Origin: Mercurialis annua
Taxonomy: Eukaryota > Streptophyta > Magnoliopsida > Malpighiales > Euphorbiaceae
DNA: 64,000 nucleotides
Assembly (NCBI RefSeq): GCF_937616625.2
Contig: NC_065574.1
Coordinates: 27,530,501 to 27,594,500 of the forward strand
Reading direction: 5' to 3'
Of this stretch, positions 1-11,755 are shown one piece after another (position 1 is the stretch's first letter; every line of letters begins with the position of its first letter). A program made the translations under genes and the position numbers. A model generated the notes under the pieces. The model did no database searches. It saw nothing but the letters and a program-made list of their open reading frames with translations, and was not told where the DNA came from.

Positions 1-3000
1 TAGACGCGACATACTAATCTAGCGTCACTTTTCACGCACACTTTGCGGAATATAACCTAACAATGCTTGGGTAATCGGACAGACGAGTTGAAGAGACATG
101 AGACGTGACATACTAATCTAGCGTCACTTTGACGCACACTTTGTGTCATATAACCTAACTATGCTTAGGTGTTCGGAATGACACGTTAAAGAGAGTTGTG
201 ACGCGACATAAGCATAGTAATCGAAACGACGCGTTAAAGAGACTTGACACGCGACATAGTAATCTAGCGTCACTTTCTATGCACATTTTGCGTAATATAA
301 CCTAACGATTCTTAGGTAATCGAAACGACGCGTTAAAGAGACTTGAGACGCGACATACTGATCTAGCGTCAGTTTAACGCACTCTTTGCGTAATATAACC
401 TAACCATGCTTAGATAATCGGAATGACGCGTTTAAGAGACTTGAGACGCGACATACTAATCTAGCGTCACTTTTCACACACACTTTGCGTATATATTTAA
501 CCATGCTTAGGTAATCGGAACGACGCGTTAAAGAGACTTGTGACGCGACATACAAATCTGGCGTCCCTTTTCACGCACACTTTGCGTATTATAACCTAAT
601 CATGCTTAGGTCATCAGAACGATGCGCTAAAGATACTTGTGACGCGACATAGTAATCTAGCTTCACATTTAATGTACACTTTCCATAATACATAAGCATG
701 GTAATCGAAAGGACGCGTTACAGAGACTTGTGACGCGACATGCATATGTAATCGGAACGCCGCATTAGTGAGACTTGTGACACGATATACTAATCCAACG
801 TCACTTTTCACGCACACTTTGCATAATATAACGTAACCATGCATAGGTAATCGAATCGAGGTGTTGAAGATACTTGAGACACGACATACTAATCCAACGT
901 CACTTTTCATGCACACTTTGCGTAATATAACGTAACCATGCTTAGGTAATCGAATCGATGCGTTGAAGAGACTTGAGACGCGTAATACTAATATAGTGTC
1001 ACTTTTCACGCACACTTTGCGTAATATAATCTTACCATGCTTAGGTAATCAAAACGACGCGTTGAAGAGACTTGAGACGAGACAAACTAATTTAGCGTCA
1101 CTTTTCAAGCACACTTTGCGTAATATAATCTAACCATGCTTAGTTAATCGGAACAACGCGTTAAAGAGACATGAGACGCAACATATAAATCTAGCGTCAC
1201 TTTTCACGCACACTTTGCGTCATATAACCTAACCATGCTAAGGTAATCGGAACGACGCGTTAAAGTGACTTGTAACTCGACATAGTACTCTACCGTCAAT
1301 TTTAACGCACACTTTGCATAATATAACCTAACCATGATTTGGTAATCGGAACGACACGTTTGAGAGACTTGTGACGCGACATAAGCATGGTAATCAAAAC
1401 GACGCGTTAAAGAGACTTGAGACGCGACATACTAATCTAGCGTCACTCTTCACGTACACTTTGGGTATATAACCTAACCATTCTTATGTAATTGGAATGA
1501 CGCGTTAAAGACTCTTGTGACGCAACATACTAATCTAGTGTCACTTTTCACGCACACTTTGTGTATTGTAACCTTAACCATGCTTAGGTAATCGGAACGA
1601 CGCGTTAATGAGACTTGTGATGCGACATAGTAATCTAGCTTCACTTTTAACGCACACTTTCCATAATATAAATTAACCATGCTTAGGTAATCGGAACGAC
1701 ACGTTAAAGAGACTTGTGACGCGACTTACTAATCTAGCGTCACTTTTCACGCACACTTTGCGTAATGTAACCTAACCATGCTTAGGTAATCGGAACGACG
1801 CGTTAAAGAGACTTGTGACACGACATAGTAATCTAGCTTCACTTTTAACGCACACTTTCCATAATATAACCTTATCATGTTTAGGTAATCGAATTGACGC
1901 GTTGAAGAGACTTGAGATGCGACATACTAATTTAGCGTCAATGTTCACGCACACTTTAAGTATATTACCTAACCATGCTTAGGTAAACGGAATGACGCGT
2001 TAAAGAGACTTGTGACGCGACATACTAATCTAGCGTCACTTTTCACGTACACTTTCCATAATATAAATTAACCATGCTTAGGTAATCCGAACGACGCTTA
2101 GAGGGACTTGTGACGCGACATAAGCATGGTAATCAAAACGACACGTAAAAGAGGCTTGAGACGCGACATACTAATCTAGAGTCACTTTTCCCGGACACTT
2201 TGCGTAATATAACCTAACTATACTTAGGTAATTGTAACAATGCGTTAATAAGACATGAGACGCAATATACAAATCTAACGTCATTTTTCACGCACACTTT
2301 GCGTAATATAACCTAACCATGCTAAGGTAATCGGAACGACGCGTTAAAGTGACTTGCTACGCGACACTGTACTCTACCGTCAATTTTAACGCACACTTTG
2401 CATAATATAACCTAACCATGATTAGGTAATTGGAACGACACGTTTGAGAGACTTGTGACACGACATAAGCATGGTAATCGAAACAACGCGGTAAAGAGAC
2501 ATAAGACGCGACATAGTAATGTAGCTTTACTTTTAACGCACATTTTCCATAATATAAATTAACCATGCTTAGGTAATTGGAACGACGCGTTAAAGAGACT
2601 TGTGACGCGACATACTAATCTAGCGTCACTTTTCACGCACACTTAGCGTAATATAACCTAACCATGCTTAGGTATATGGAACGACGCGTTAAAGTGACTT
2701 GTGAAGGGACATAGTAATCTAGCTTCACTTTTAACGCACACTTTCCATAATATAAATTAACCATGCTTAGGTAGTCAGAACGGCGCGTTAGAGAGACTTG
2801 TGACGCGACATAAGCATGGTAATCGAAACGACGCGTAAAAGAGACTTGAGACGCGACATACTAATCTAGAGTCACTTTTCCCGCACACTTTGCGCAATAT
2901 AAACTAACCATGCTTAGGTAATCGGCATAACGCGTTAAAAATACTTGAGACGCAACATAAGCATGATAATCGAAACGACGCGTTAAAGAGACTTGAGACG

Positions 3001-5192
3001 CGACATACTAATCTAGAGTCACTTTGCCCGCACACTTTGCGTAATATAACCTAACCATGCTTAGGTAATCGGAACGATGCGTTAAAGAAACTTGTGACGC
3101 GACATAGTAATCTTGCGTAACTTTTAACGCACACTTTGCGTAATATAACCTGTAACGACGCGTTAGGGAGACTTGTGACACGAAATATGCATGGTAATCT
3201 GAACGACGGGTTAAAGACACTTGATACGCGACATACTAATCTAGCGTCACTTTTTAAGCACATTTTGCATAATATAACCTAACGATGCTTAGTAGTCGGA
3301 ACGACGCGTTAAAGAGACTTGAGACGCGACATACTAATCTAGCGTCACTATTAACGCATGCTTTAACCTAACCATGTTTAGATAATTGGAAAGAGGCGTT
3401 AAAGAGACTTGAGACGCGACATACTAATCAAGCGTCACTTTTCACGCACACTTTGCGTATATAATTTAACCATACTTAGGTAATCCGAACGACGCATTAA
3501 AGAGACTTGTGACGCGACATACTAATCTAGCGTCACCTTTCCCGCACACTTTGCGTAATATAACCTAACCATGCTTAGGTAATCGGAACGATGCGTGAAA
3601 GAAACTTGTGACGCAACACTTTGCGTAATATAAACTAACCATGCTTAGGCAATCGTAACAACGTGTTAGAGAGACTTGGGACGCGATATAAGCATGGTAA
3701 TCGGAAAGACGGGTTAAAAAAACTTGAGACGCGACATACTAATCTAGCGTCACTTTTCACGCTAACTTTGGATAATATAACCTAACCATGCCTAGGTAAT
3801 CGAAACGACGCGTTACAAAGACTTGAGACGCGACATACTAATCTATTGTCACTTTTAATGCACACTTTGCGTAATATAACCTAACCATGCTTAGGTAATC
3901 GGAACGACGCGTTAAAGAGACTTGAGACACGACATACTAATCTAGCATCACTTCTTACACACTCTTTATGTAATTTAACCTAACCATGCTTAGGTGATTG
4001 GAACGACGCGTCTCAAAGACTTTAGACGCGACATATTGATCTATTTCACTTTTCACGCACACTTTGCGTAGTAAACACTAACCATGCTTAGGTAATTGGA
4101 ATGATGCGTTAGAGAGACTTGTGACGTGACATAAGAATGGTAATGAAACGATGCCTTAAAGAAACATTAGATGGGACATGCTAATCTAGCGTCACTTTTC
4201 AAGCACACTTTGTGCAATATAACCTAACCATGATAGGTAATCGGACCGATGCGTTAAAGAGATATGAGACAGGACATACTAATCTAGCGTCACTTTTCAC
4301 GCACACTTTGTGTAATATAACCTAACCATGATAGGTAATCAGACTAATCTAGCATCACTTGTTTTACGCACACTTTGCGTAATATAACCTAACCATGCTT
4401 GGGTAATCGGAATGACGTTAAAGAGACTTGAGACGCGACATAAGCATGGTAATCGACATACTAATCTAGCGTCACTTTTCACGCACCGTTTGCGTAATAT
4501 TACCTAACCATGCTTCGGTAATCGGAACGACGCGTTGAGAGACTTGTGACGCGACATAAGCATGGTAATCAAAACGACGCGCTAAAGAGACTTGAGATGA
4601 GACATACTAATCTAGCGTCACTTTTCACGCACACTTTACGTATTATAACCTAGCAATGCCTAGGTAATTGGACGCGTTTGAGAAACTTGTGACGAGACAT
4701 AAGCATGGTAATCAAAACGACGCGTTCAAGAGACTTGTGACGGGACATAGTAATCTAGCTTCACTTTCAACGCACACTTTCCATAATATAAACTAACCAT
4801 GCTTAGGTAATCGGAACGACGCGTTAAAGAGACTTGTGACGCAACATAAGCATGATAATTGAAACGACGCGTTAAAGAGACTTGAGACGCGACATACTAA
4901 TCTAGAGTCACTTTGCCCGCATACTCTGTGTAATATAACCTAACCATGCTTAGGTAATCGGAACGATGCGTTAAAGAAACTTGTGACGCGATATAGTAAT
5001 CTTGCGTCACTTTTAACGCGCACTTTGCGTAATATAACCTGTAACGACGCGTTAGGGAGACTTGTGACACGAAATATGCATGGTAATCTGAACGACGGGT
5101 TAAAGACACTTGATACGCGACATACTAATCTAGCGTCACTTTTTAAGCACATTTTGCATAATATAACCTAACGATGCTTAGGTAATCGGAAC
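1..5192 (-). repeat. Satellite array, left arm, distal part (about 99-bp monomers)
   Basis: Tandem monomers of about 97-99 bp fill the segment. On the plus strand each carries CATACTAATCTAGCGTCAC, then CACGCACACTTTGCG, then a CCTAACCATGCTTAGG box, then ACGCGTTAAAGAGACTTG. Subunits of about 48 bp, recognised by GACATAAGCATGGTAATC, are interspersed. Monomers read in the opposite direction to those right of 16054. From 1 to about 2,300 the order of variants is irregular. From about 2,350 to 5,192 it matches the 3.13-kb higher-order repeat of the right arm, in reverse complement and with a deletion. No gene is visible. Confidence 0.95.
3264..5152 (-). repeat. Shortened higher-order repeat unit (1,889 bp), left arm
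   Basis: The same diagnostic monomer, containing CTTTTTAAGCACATTTTGC, occurs at about 3,240-3,263 and 5,130-5,152, 1,889 bp apart. On the right arm it recurs about every 3,130 bp. The missing stretch of about 1.24 kb lies next to the monomer with CGCACCGTTTGCG (about 4,482), which here follows much sooner than in full units. This is an internal deletion by unequal exchange. Boundaries are set on the diagnostic monomer and are arbitrary in phase. Confidence 0.75.
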
Positions 5193-5617
5193 TGTTGGCG
5201 CAGCGGGAGGCGCGGGTCCGGATCGTATATTTCAATTCAAAATTGGAATTCCAACAATTCGGATCCAGAAATTGATCATATCAATAACAAATGGATCGTC
5301 GTATCATCTAGTAATTAAAGCACGCATCTAGAAACCGTAAGAAGAATACCTATGTCGATTCTCCAACGATTCTTGTAGTCCCGATAGTACGGCGACCTCA
5401 AGCTCGTCCACACGAGTATGCGTCCGATTGAATCCTCGCCTTGAAGTAATCTGCAAGAGTTCCTCTTGCCGAGCAACCCTAAGCTCAAACTCTTGCCTCG
5501 ATTACGTCTTTGCTGGGATGTATAAAAAACTTTCTCCAAGCTTTTCTGTGATTGATGACTACTTGAACTCCTTCAAATATGGTCTCTTAAGTGTGGTGTG
5601 TGAGCAAAGGCAACCTC

Positions 5618-5625
5618 TATTTATA
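5618..5625 (-). promoter_or_regulatory. LTR TATA box
   Basis: TATAAATA on the minus strand, inside CCCTATAAATAGAGG. It is present at the same place in all three LTR copies of this family and lies directly downstream of the U3 tandem repeats in element orientation. It is the likely core promoter. Confidence 0.75.
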
Positions 5626-5650
5626 GGGTAGAGCTTTGCTTAAGAATGCA

Positions 5651-5834
5651 ACACCTCACATGCTAGGTGTCACACGCCAAGCAAAGGTGTTGCCACCATT
5701 CGACACCTCACATGCTAGGTGTCACACACCAAGCATAGGTGTTGCCACCATTCGACACATCATATGCTAGGTGTAACACATCAAGCATAGGTGTTGCCAC
5801 CTTCTGACACGTCGGATGCTAGGTGTCACACACA
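5651..5834 (-). repeat. 52-bp tandem repeat x about 3.5 in LTR U3
   Basis: Units start at 5651, 5703, 5755 and 5807, exactly 52 bp apart. The better units contain ACACCT-N8-AGGTGT, a 6-bp inverted repeat, followed by AAGCAWAGGTGTTGCCACC. The block sits just upstream of the TATA box in element orientation, a usual place for LTR enhancer repeats. Regulatory function is inference. Confidence 0.9.
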
Positions 5835-5843
5835 GAGACATAC

Positions 5844-5967
5844 ATGACATCATCACGTGACATCATCAGATGACATCATCGTGACATCATCACATGACAT
5901 CATCGTGACATCATCACATGACATCATCGTGACATCATCACATGACATCATCGTGACATCATCACAT
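5844..5967 (-). repeat. TGACATCATC tandem array in LTR U3
   Basis: About 124 bp made of TGACATCATC spaced by CG- or CA-containing linkers, with an effective period of 12 or 24 bp and one CACGTG at 5854-5859. TGACATCA resembles bZIP half-site arrays. In element orientation it lies upstream of the 52-bp repeats. The solo LTR of the same family carries only about half of it (20479-20541). Confidence 0.85.
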
Positions 5968-7167
5968 TAACTTGGATAAAATACAATTAGGTGCCTACTA
6001 ATTTATAACTCTTACAAATTAGTCCCTAATTTATACTTGTTTTTCATCTTAGATTAATTTCCGAGATATGCTAGTATCTATATGAAATCTATCTCTCGTA
6101 AACTCAATCGGTTGCACACCCTATTGTGTGTGACTAACTAGGTTCACATCTATATGGCAACGAGAGACATAAGAAACGCCTTTCTTATATTAAATAATTA
6201 AATCCCATTTAATTATTAATTCTCGTAGATCGAGAGTGACGTCTAGCAACATATCACGACCCCCAAATAGAGATGAATGTTTCGATGCATTCTTTTTGAA
6301 CCAATGTTCATAATTACCGTACACTCAAAATTCCCTTCATCTAAGATTCCAATCTCGACTAGTGTCACGGTTAAGTCAAACACTGTATGTCTTGATTATA
6401 TGACCTCATCTCCCAGTTCTAATTCTTGATAAATATGACTTCCAATAGAAACAACTTTCTATGTAAGTCATATACACCTGCGCAGGTTTTATCATCCATC
6501 AAGAACAATTTGAGATAGCATAGAATCTTATCTCCGTTCATCCAGAGTGATGAATCCTTACTAGGTTAAACCCCTATCTCCATATACAACTAACTAGAGC
6601 CAACACATCCCGCGGCCCTAGCTCATGAAAGATCTAGGGTTAAGAAGTATCAAACTCTAATCACCTATATACAAGATAGTGTCACCGCAAGTCAAAGGAC
6701 ATATGTACAATTATGAACTAGATGACATTAAATTGACTTTGATGAAATACCATGTATAAGTCATCTAGCGTCACTTGTTCGACCCACTCAACATCTTGAG
6801 TGTCCACATGTTTATCCTGATCTCCATCAAGTAGTATGAGACTCACTACTTCCTATAATTAGTAACTCCTTACTAATCAGGAGAATAAACAGAGGTGACA
6901 ATCTTTCCGGGATAATACGATGCCCTTATTCGTAGGACCCCATCGATCATGAACTGTTATTTAGATCACATGTATAATAAAATCTGTAACTCATATTCTT
7001 AACACCTTAAGAATAGATTCTACCACAATGTGATAAGGACAATACGTAATAAATGAACACTTAGTTGATGAGACACTTAGTTCAATTAGAACATATATAT
7101 CTTTGCCATTGGGATTAGTTCTACAAATATACATGATCAAATGGCCCTAGGGCACATACTACTAACA

Positions 7168-7183
7168 ATCTCCCACTTGCACT
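7168..7183 (-). other. Polypurine tract of the 5193-13730 element
   Basis: On the minus strand AGTGCAAGTGGGAGAT abuts the LTR start TGTTAG. The 43222 element carries the same tract before its 3' LTR. It primes plus-strand DNA synthesis in the family. Confidence 0.85.
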
Positions 7184-7501
7184 AGTGCCATTGGCAACTA
7201 TATCTAAGCCCCATCTTTACAAGATGTAAATCTTAATGACTCTATGTCATGTAAACCTTAATGACTCTAAGTCATGGGCTTTGTCAGTGGGTCAGCCGTG
7301 TTATCGGCTGATGCTATCTTTTAGAGAAACAATTTTATCTTTCCAACAATTTCTTTAGATAATATGATAATGCCTTTCCTTATGTTCGGATAAGTTGTGA
7401 GGCCCAGTTTCCTTTGCTATGGCAGTAGCACCATTGTGGTCGCAGAAAAGAGGAACTGTCGACTTAATGGAAGAAACCGTATTTGGTTCTATTAAGAACT
7501 A

Positions 7502-7830
7502 TTTTATCCAAACACCTTCTATTACAACATCTCATGCCATAATATACTCGGCTTCTATAATGGAATATGGAGTTTATTCTTGCTTAGAACACTTCTAGCT
7601 CACTACTCCTTCATTATAGATAAATATGAATCTGGAGATAGACTCTCTATTATCCATATTTGATTATTAATCAAAATCTGTAAAACGGTCTACTTAAAAA
7701 TCTCGTTCTCCATTTGTTAATACCATATCTTTAGTTCTATAAAAGTACTTAAAGATACCTTTAACATCCATCTAATGTTCTCAACATAGATTGGATTAAA
7801 ACCGATTAGTCCCACTAACCGCATAGACAA
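7502..7830 (-). pseudogene. RNase H remnant of copia pol
   Basis: Minus-strand translation across frames gives recognisable pieces in order: VKGIFKYFYRTKD (near 7,780), NEGVVS-stop-KCSKQE (near 7,600) and SIIEAEYIMA-stop-DVVIEGVWIK (7564-7502). These match the RNase H region of the 43222 element (VKNILKYLRRTKD; LNGGAFSWKSSKQ; TEAEYIAASDAAKEAVWIKK). In-frame stops and frame changes break it, so no functional enzyme is possible. It is the last domain before the polypurine tract, as expected for copia. Confidence 0.8.
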
Positions 7831-8122
7831 TTTCTAGCTTTGTATGTGGCAACACATACCTCACACTACCAATTGCCGAAGCTTATGGTATCTTTGCTAG
7901 ATTGTTTCTTTCTTCAGAAGTTTCGGAAGACACTCCCTTTGAAAGATTTATTTTATGCCTAACTAGTATCAATCCTCTCTTAGAACTTCCATATTGAACT
8001 ACTTCAATATCTTTTCTAAGAAGAGCCTTTAAGAGAAACCAATTATTCTCTTAGATCTATCTCTATAGAGTCTAATACTGAGAATTTAGGCTACCTCTCT
8101 GTGGTCTTTGATGGAGTACGTA

Positions 8123-8690
8123 TTAGATAAACCAAAGTTTTAGAAAAGTTAACATTCCGATATTATTATTTATTAGTAATAAGTTATCTACATACAAGAT
8201 CATGAAAGTGAGTCTGCTCCCACTAACCTTCTTGTAAACATTGGGTTTATCATCGTTTTTAATAAATTCGTAACTCCTTACGGCTTTATCAAGACGACGA
8301 ATCTCGAAGATTTGTTTCCATCCACTAGGGATCATTTTAGCTTACACGCCTCAGAACCTTCTTCGGATTCAAAATCCTCGGCTTGTTCCATATAGATATA
8401 CTCCTTAATTTAACTATTAAGGAATATGGTTCTTACATCAACACGTCCAACCATAGAATCTACATATGTAGCTATGGCAAGAAGAATCTGGATGGACTTA
8501 AGCATGGCTACCAGCGAGAAAGTGTATTCACAATACAACTTCTTGTCTCTAGCAAAAATCTTTTGCAACAAGCCTAGCTTTAAAGGTCGCCACCTTTCCA
8601 TTAGTACAAATTTTACACATGAAGATCTATTTAATCCTTATCGGTATAATACCTTCGGATGGATCGACTAGCTCCCAAAATTTGGTTACT
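8123..8690 (-). pseudogene. Reverse transcriptase remnant of copia pol
   Basis: Two open pieces remain in different frames. 8410-8601 reads SLVAMLKSIQILLAIATYVD, then VDVRTIFLN. 8123-8335 reads KNDDKPNVYKKVSGSR and LYVDNLLLINNN. They correspond to the palm region and the YVDD box of the 43222 element. The second catalytic aspartate of YVDD is Asn here, and the RT stretch between the pieces is lost or shifted. Upstream frames still show a KARLVAK-like trace near 8,570. The gene is clearly dead. Confidence 0.85.
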
Positions 8691-9072
8691 ATAAATGGAA
8701 TCCATTTCAGATTTTATTGCTTCAAACCATTTTTTTTTTAAAAATCTATATCATATATAGTTTCCAAATAAGTGGAGGGATCAACATTTGATCTTTTTCT
8801 CCATGACTAAACGACTTTTGTTTATCATGTGGGAAAACCATATCTCTCTAGTTGACGAAATACTCTACTTGATCTTCGAGATGTTAATGTAGATACATCT
8901 TTTACTAACTCCGGCTTTTAGTGGGTTTGATCAATCTTCATTGATTCATTATTTTGTTGGTAACTAGATGACTCCTCATCTAATTCTATATTCCTTTCTT
9001 AGTGTCCCTCTTGAATAAACGCTTTATTAAGAAAGACTACCACCGTTAAACAACGATTGTTTGTTCGGTTCG

Positions 9073-9870
9073 AATATAGAAACAATATCCTAAACTGTCT
9101 TTAGGATATCCAACATAACATTTCCATGATTGATTTTGATTCCAAATTTATCGGATATCAGTTTCCTGATACGTTCCGAACACCCTCAAATCTTAACATC
9201 CTTAAGACTTGATTCCATACCATATCTCATAAGGTATCTATGGTGCAAATTTAGTTGGAATTTAATTTAGAATTTTATTTGCGGTAAGAAGTGCTTGACC
9301 CTATAACGAGATGGATAAGTCAGTATATAGCTCATTATTGATCGTATCATTTCCCACAATGTACGATACGTCCTTCTTGACAGACGCACCATTCAACCAT
9401 GGTGTTCCCAAAGAGTAAGTTGAAAAATAATACCACATTCCTTTTAGGAACATACCAAATTCTGTACTCAAGTATTCTTCCCTTTTAGATCACATCGTAA
9501 AGTATTAATACCTTTTCCAATTTGGTTTTCTACTTCATTCTTGAAGTCATTTGAACATTTCAAAATCTTCATGTTTGTTCTTCATAAGACAAACTTAACT
9601 ATATCGTGATAAATCATCGATGTAGAAAATGAAGTATAAGTATCTACCTTGGTCCGTTTCTTTAAACGTACCATATACATCACTATGTATGATCTCTTAA
9701 ACGGCTTTGGCTCTACCACTTTGTCCCACAAAAAATGACCAGGTCATTTTGCCATTAAGATACGACTCACAAATCGGAAGCGATGCAAAATCTTGATTGC
9801 TCAAGATTCCCATCCTATCTGACTTGTTATGTCTATCTTTTGCAATATGCCCTAATCATAAGTACCAAAG
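9073..9870 (-). pseudogene. Integrase remnant of copia pol
   Basis: Minus-strand frames show, in order, WYL-stop-LGHIAKDR (9870-9826, the zinc-binding HHCC start with the first His changed to Tyr), ICESYLNGKM and VGQSGRAK, EIIHSDVYG (about 9696-9669, first catalytic Asp kept), REEYLSTEFG, GTPWLNGAS followed by VKK where the catalytic Glu is expected (about 9411-9375), PYEIWYG (about 9235-9215), and GYPKDSLGYCFY (about 9117-9078). Many stops and frameshifts separate the pieces. The order matches the integrase of the 43222 element. Confidence 0.82.
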
Positions 9871-10237
9871 TTGTTTAAAAGTTTGATAACTTATGGTATT
9901 AATTTTCAAAACATCTTTTGCATTAAACATCTTTATTCAAGTCATAAAGAACATTTTGTACATCCATACCCAACTCCGTATTATCAAACATAATACTACA
10001 AACATCCTTTGTAAATAGAAAATCAACTACCAAATTTGTCATACAAATTCGGACATGATATTCCTATGTATATTGGGTAAGTACAAAAATCTTGTTTAAA
10101 TACAACTTATGTTTATTTAAGAAAATTGAAGTTGAACCTATAGCTCTTGTCACAACGCTTGCGTCATTCCCGAGATTTAAGATTACTTCATCTTTTTCCT
10201 TTCTTTCTCACTTTTACTAAATCCATAAAAGATAAAC

Positions 10238-10520
10238 AAATGTGAGAATGAGCATCGGTATTCAATACCCAAGCTTTTAAATGAGCAATTGACATTGGAA
10301 CATGAGATAGACACATGTTCTTGATGGAGTTGTTCCTCCAGTCATTGCCCTTTAAGTATTCACAATACTTAATGCAATTTCCATTTCAATGTCTTTCGGT
10401 TTGATAAAAGAAACACTTTCTTTTATTGACTGAACCGCCTTTCAAATATTCCAAATATTTCCGGCAATGACTTATATTGTCCTACATCTTAACAAATGAA
10501 AACACTTTTCTTTGTTAACC
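10238..10520 (-). pseudogene. Gag zinc-knuckle and protease remnants
   Basis: 10275-10238 on the minus strand reads WVLNTDAHSHIC, matching WVLDTGSGSHIC of the 43222 element. The DTG catalytic triad is changed to NTD. Upstream in element sense are two copies of a degraded CCHC zinc knuckle. One lies near 10,415-10,345 (CFFYQTERH-stop-NGNCIKYCEYLKG). Another lies about 88 bp earlier, with CFH at about 10,503 and HCRKYLEYLKG at about 10,465-10,435. Neither keeps all metal ligands in one frame. Confidence 0.7.
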
Positions 10521-11741
10521 GATGTGCATTTCTTTTTCGCAATAGCCTTAGAGGCATCTAAATATCTTAATCAAACAAAAATGATTTTAAACCACTAGCG
10601 GATTACTATCGTGAATGTCACTTTAAAGAATTCTATTTAATCTTATTATCCCTTAGATAGCAAAGATCTCTAATTAGTATTCGTGTTATTTTATATATTT
10701 AAACCATAATGATTTGGTCTTTATCAAAATGGCCTCCCACTATCTTTTTCGAATCCTACACTTCCAAAATAGGAAACGTGAATCTTTGTTGGAAAAAGAT
10801 TCAAGCGGGTGATTGAATTCTTATACTCATTTATCTTTCCCTCAAGTACTTAATGCTATTCTTGGGATCAAAATGATATATAAGTGAACAACTACTTGTT
10901 CATCATATCTCATATGAGGTTCAATCATTTCCGGCTCCTAATGCTTTCACCCTCAAGTACTTAATGCTATTCTTGGGTTTCCACATTAGTTAAGTTTAAC
11001 CCATTGAATCAACTAAGATGTATTGATTTGAATAATATACGACTCAGGTACGCCTAATTGCCTTTCTCGCCGTATATTATATCGACTACACCCGCAACAT
11101 CGCATGCTTAACAATAAACTCGACAACATCTCTTGACGATATCATCTCACCCCTATGTATCCATAGCCGACAAGATGATAACTCAAAGCGTGTTAGTTTA
11201 TTGCTCCAATGGAGAGCCATTGATAAATCAATTTAATGATTAATCAATATAAACTTAATCTTTTTACTTTTAGGAAGATTTCTTAGGGAATTAAGTTATT
11301 CCGGTCTCACTAAGCCCACAACACATTTTAGCATGCATCTCATACATATTAAAGCTAAAATGAATCATGCAATCACACATGTATGATCATGGACGTCCTA
11401 GGTCTCATTCTTTAGCCACAAAAGAATGAGCAAACTATTATTTGTTCCGCATGTTTTTGTTGACGACAACATAATGCACAAGCGAGTCACGTATTGTGTT
11501 AAATAATCACATTAGAAAAATTCCCAGGATAGATTGGAGGGTCACGAGCGGACCACTTAAGTACCAATCTCCTAGACAGAATTTAATCAAATGTAATTAA
11601 TGTCACAATACCGTTTGTTCGTTTTTGCAAACAAGACCTAAGCCCTCGGAATTATAAATTACATGCCAATTAATAATTCCTAAGTCCATGATTATTAATA
11701 CATGCATTCAATCGTAAAGCTTTAATACTTGCTGATACGGT
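10521..11741 (-). other. Element leader/gag region, no recognisable coding sequence
   Basis: The gag N-terminus and leader should lie here, but I could not align either strand to a gag protein. It is AT-rich and full of stops. One 28-bp direct repeat (CTCAAGTACTTAATGCTATT core) occurs at 10839-10866 and 10950-10977. It may be a deleted or replaced gag. Confidence 0.5.
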
Positions 11742-11754
11742 GGCTCCGATACCA
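11742..11754 (-). other. Primer binding site (tRNA-iMet type)
   Basis: The minus strand reads TGGTATCGGAGCC one base inside the 5' LTR end. This matches the common plant copia primer site complementary to the 3' end of initiator tRNA-Met, with one G/A difference. Confidence 0.9.
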
Positions 11755-11755
11755 C

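Larger units (their letters stand above)
5193..7167 (-). repeat. 3' LTR (1,975 bp) of the 5193-13730 element
   Basis: It begins TGTTGGCGCAGC and ends ACTACTAACA on the plus strand, that is TG...CA in both readings. It matches 11756-13730 at the same length with three noticed differences (near 5269, 5676 and 6092). In element orientation U3 runs from 7167 down to a TATA box at 5625-5618, preceded by two tandem-repeat blocks. A 74-codon open frame on the minus strand (5315-5539) lies downstream of the TATA box and is probably leader or chance sequence. Confidence 0.95.

Noticed and set aside
1..5192. CRISPR-like array of regular repeats
   Set aside because: Repeats are contiguous 99-bp monomers without unique spacers, and the setting is a plant genome with retrotransposons.
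5315..5539. 74-codon frame starting MEKVFYTSQQ, present in both LTRs (also 11878-12102) and as 62 codons in the solo LTR (20854-21042)
   Set aside because: It lies downstream of the LTR TATA box in the leader. Copies differ by mostly amino-acid-changing substitutions, the end is not conserved, and no domain is recognisable. It may be a passive upstream open frame.
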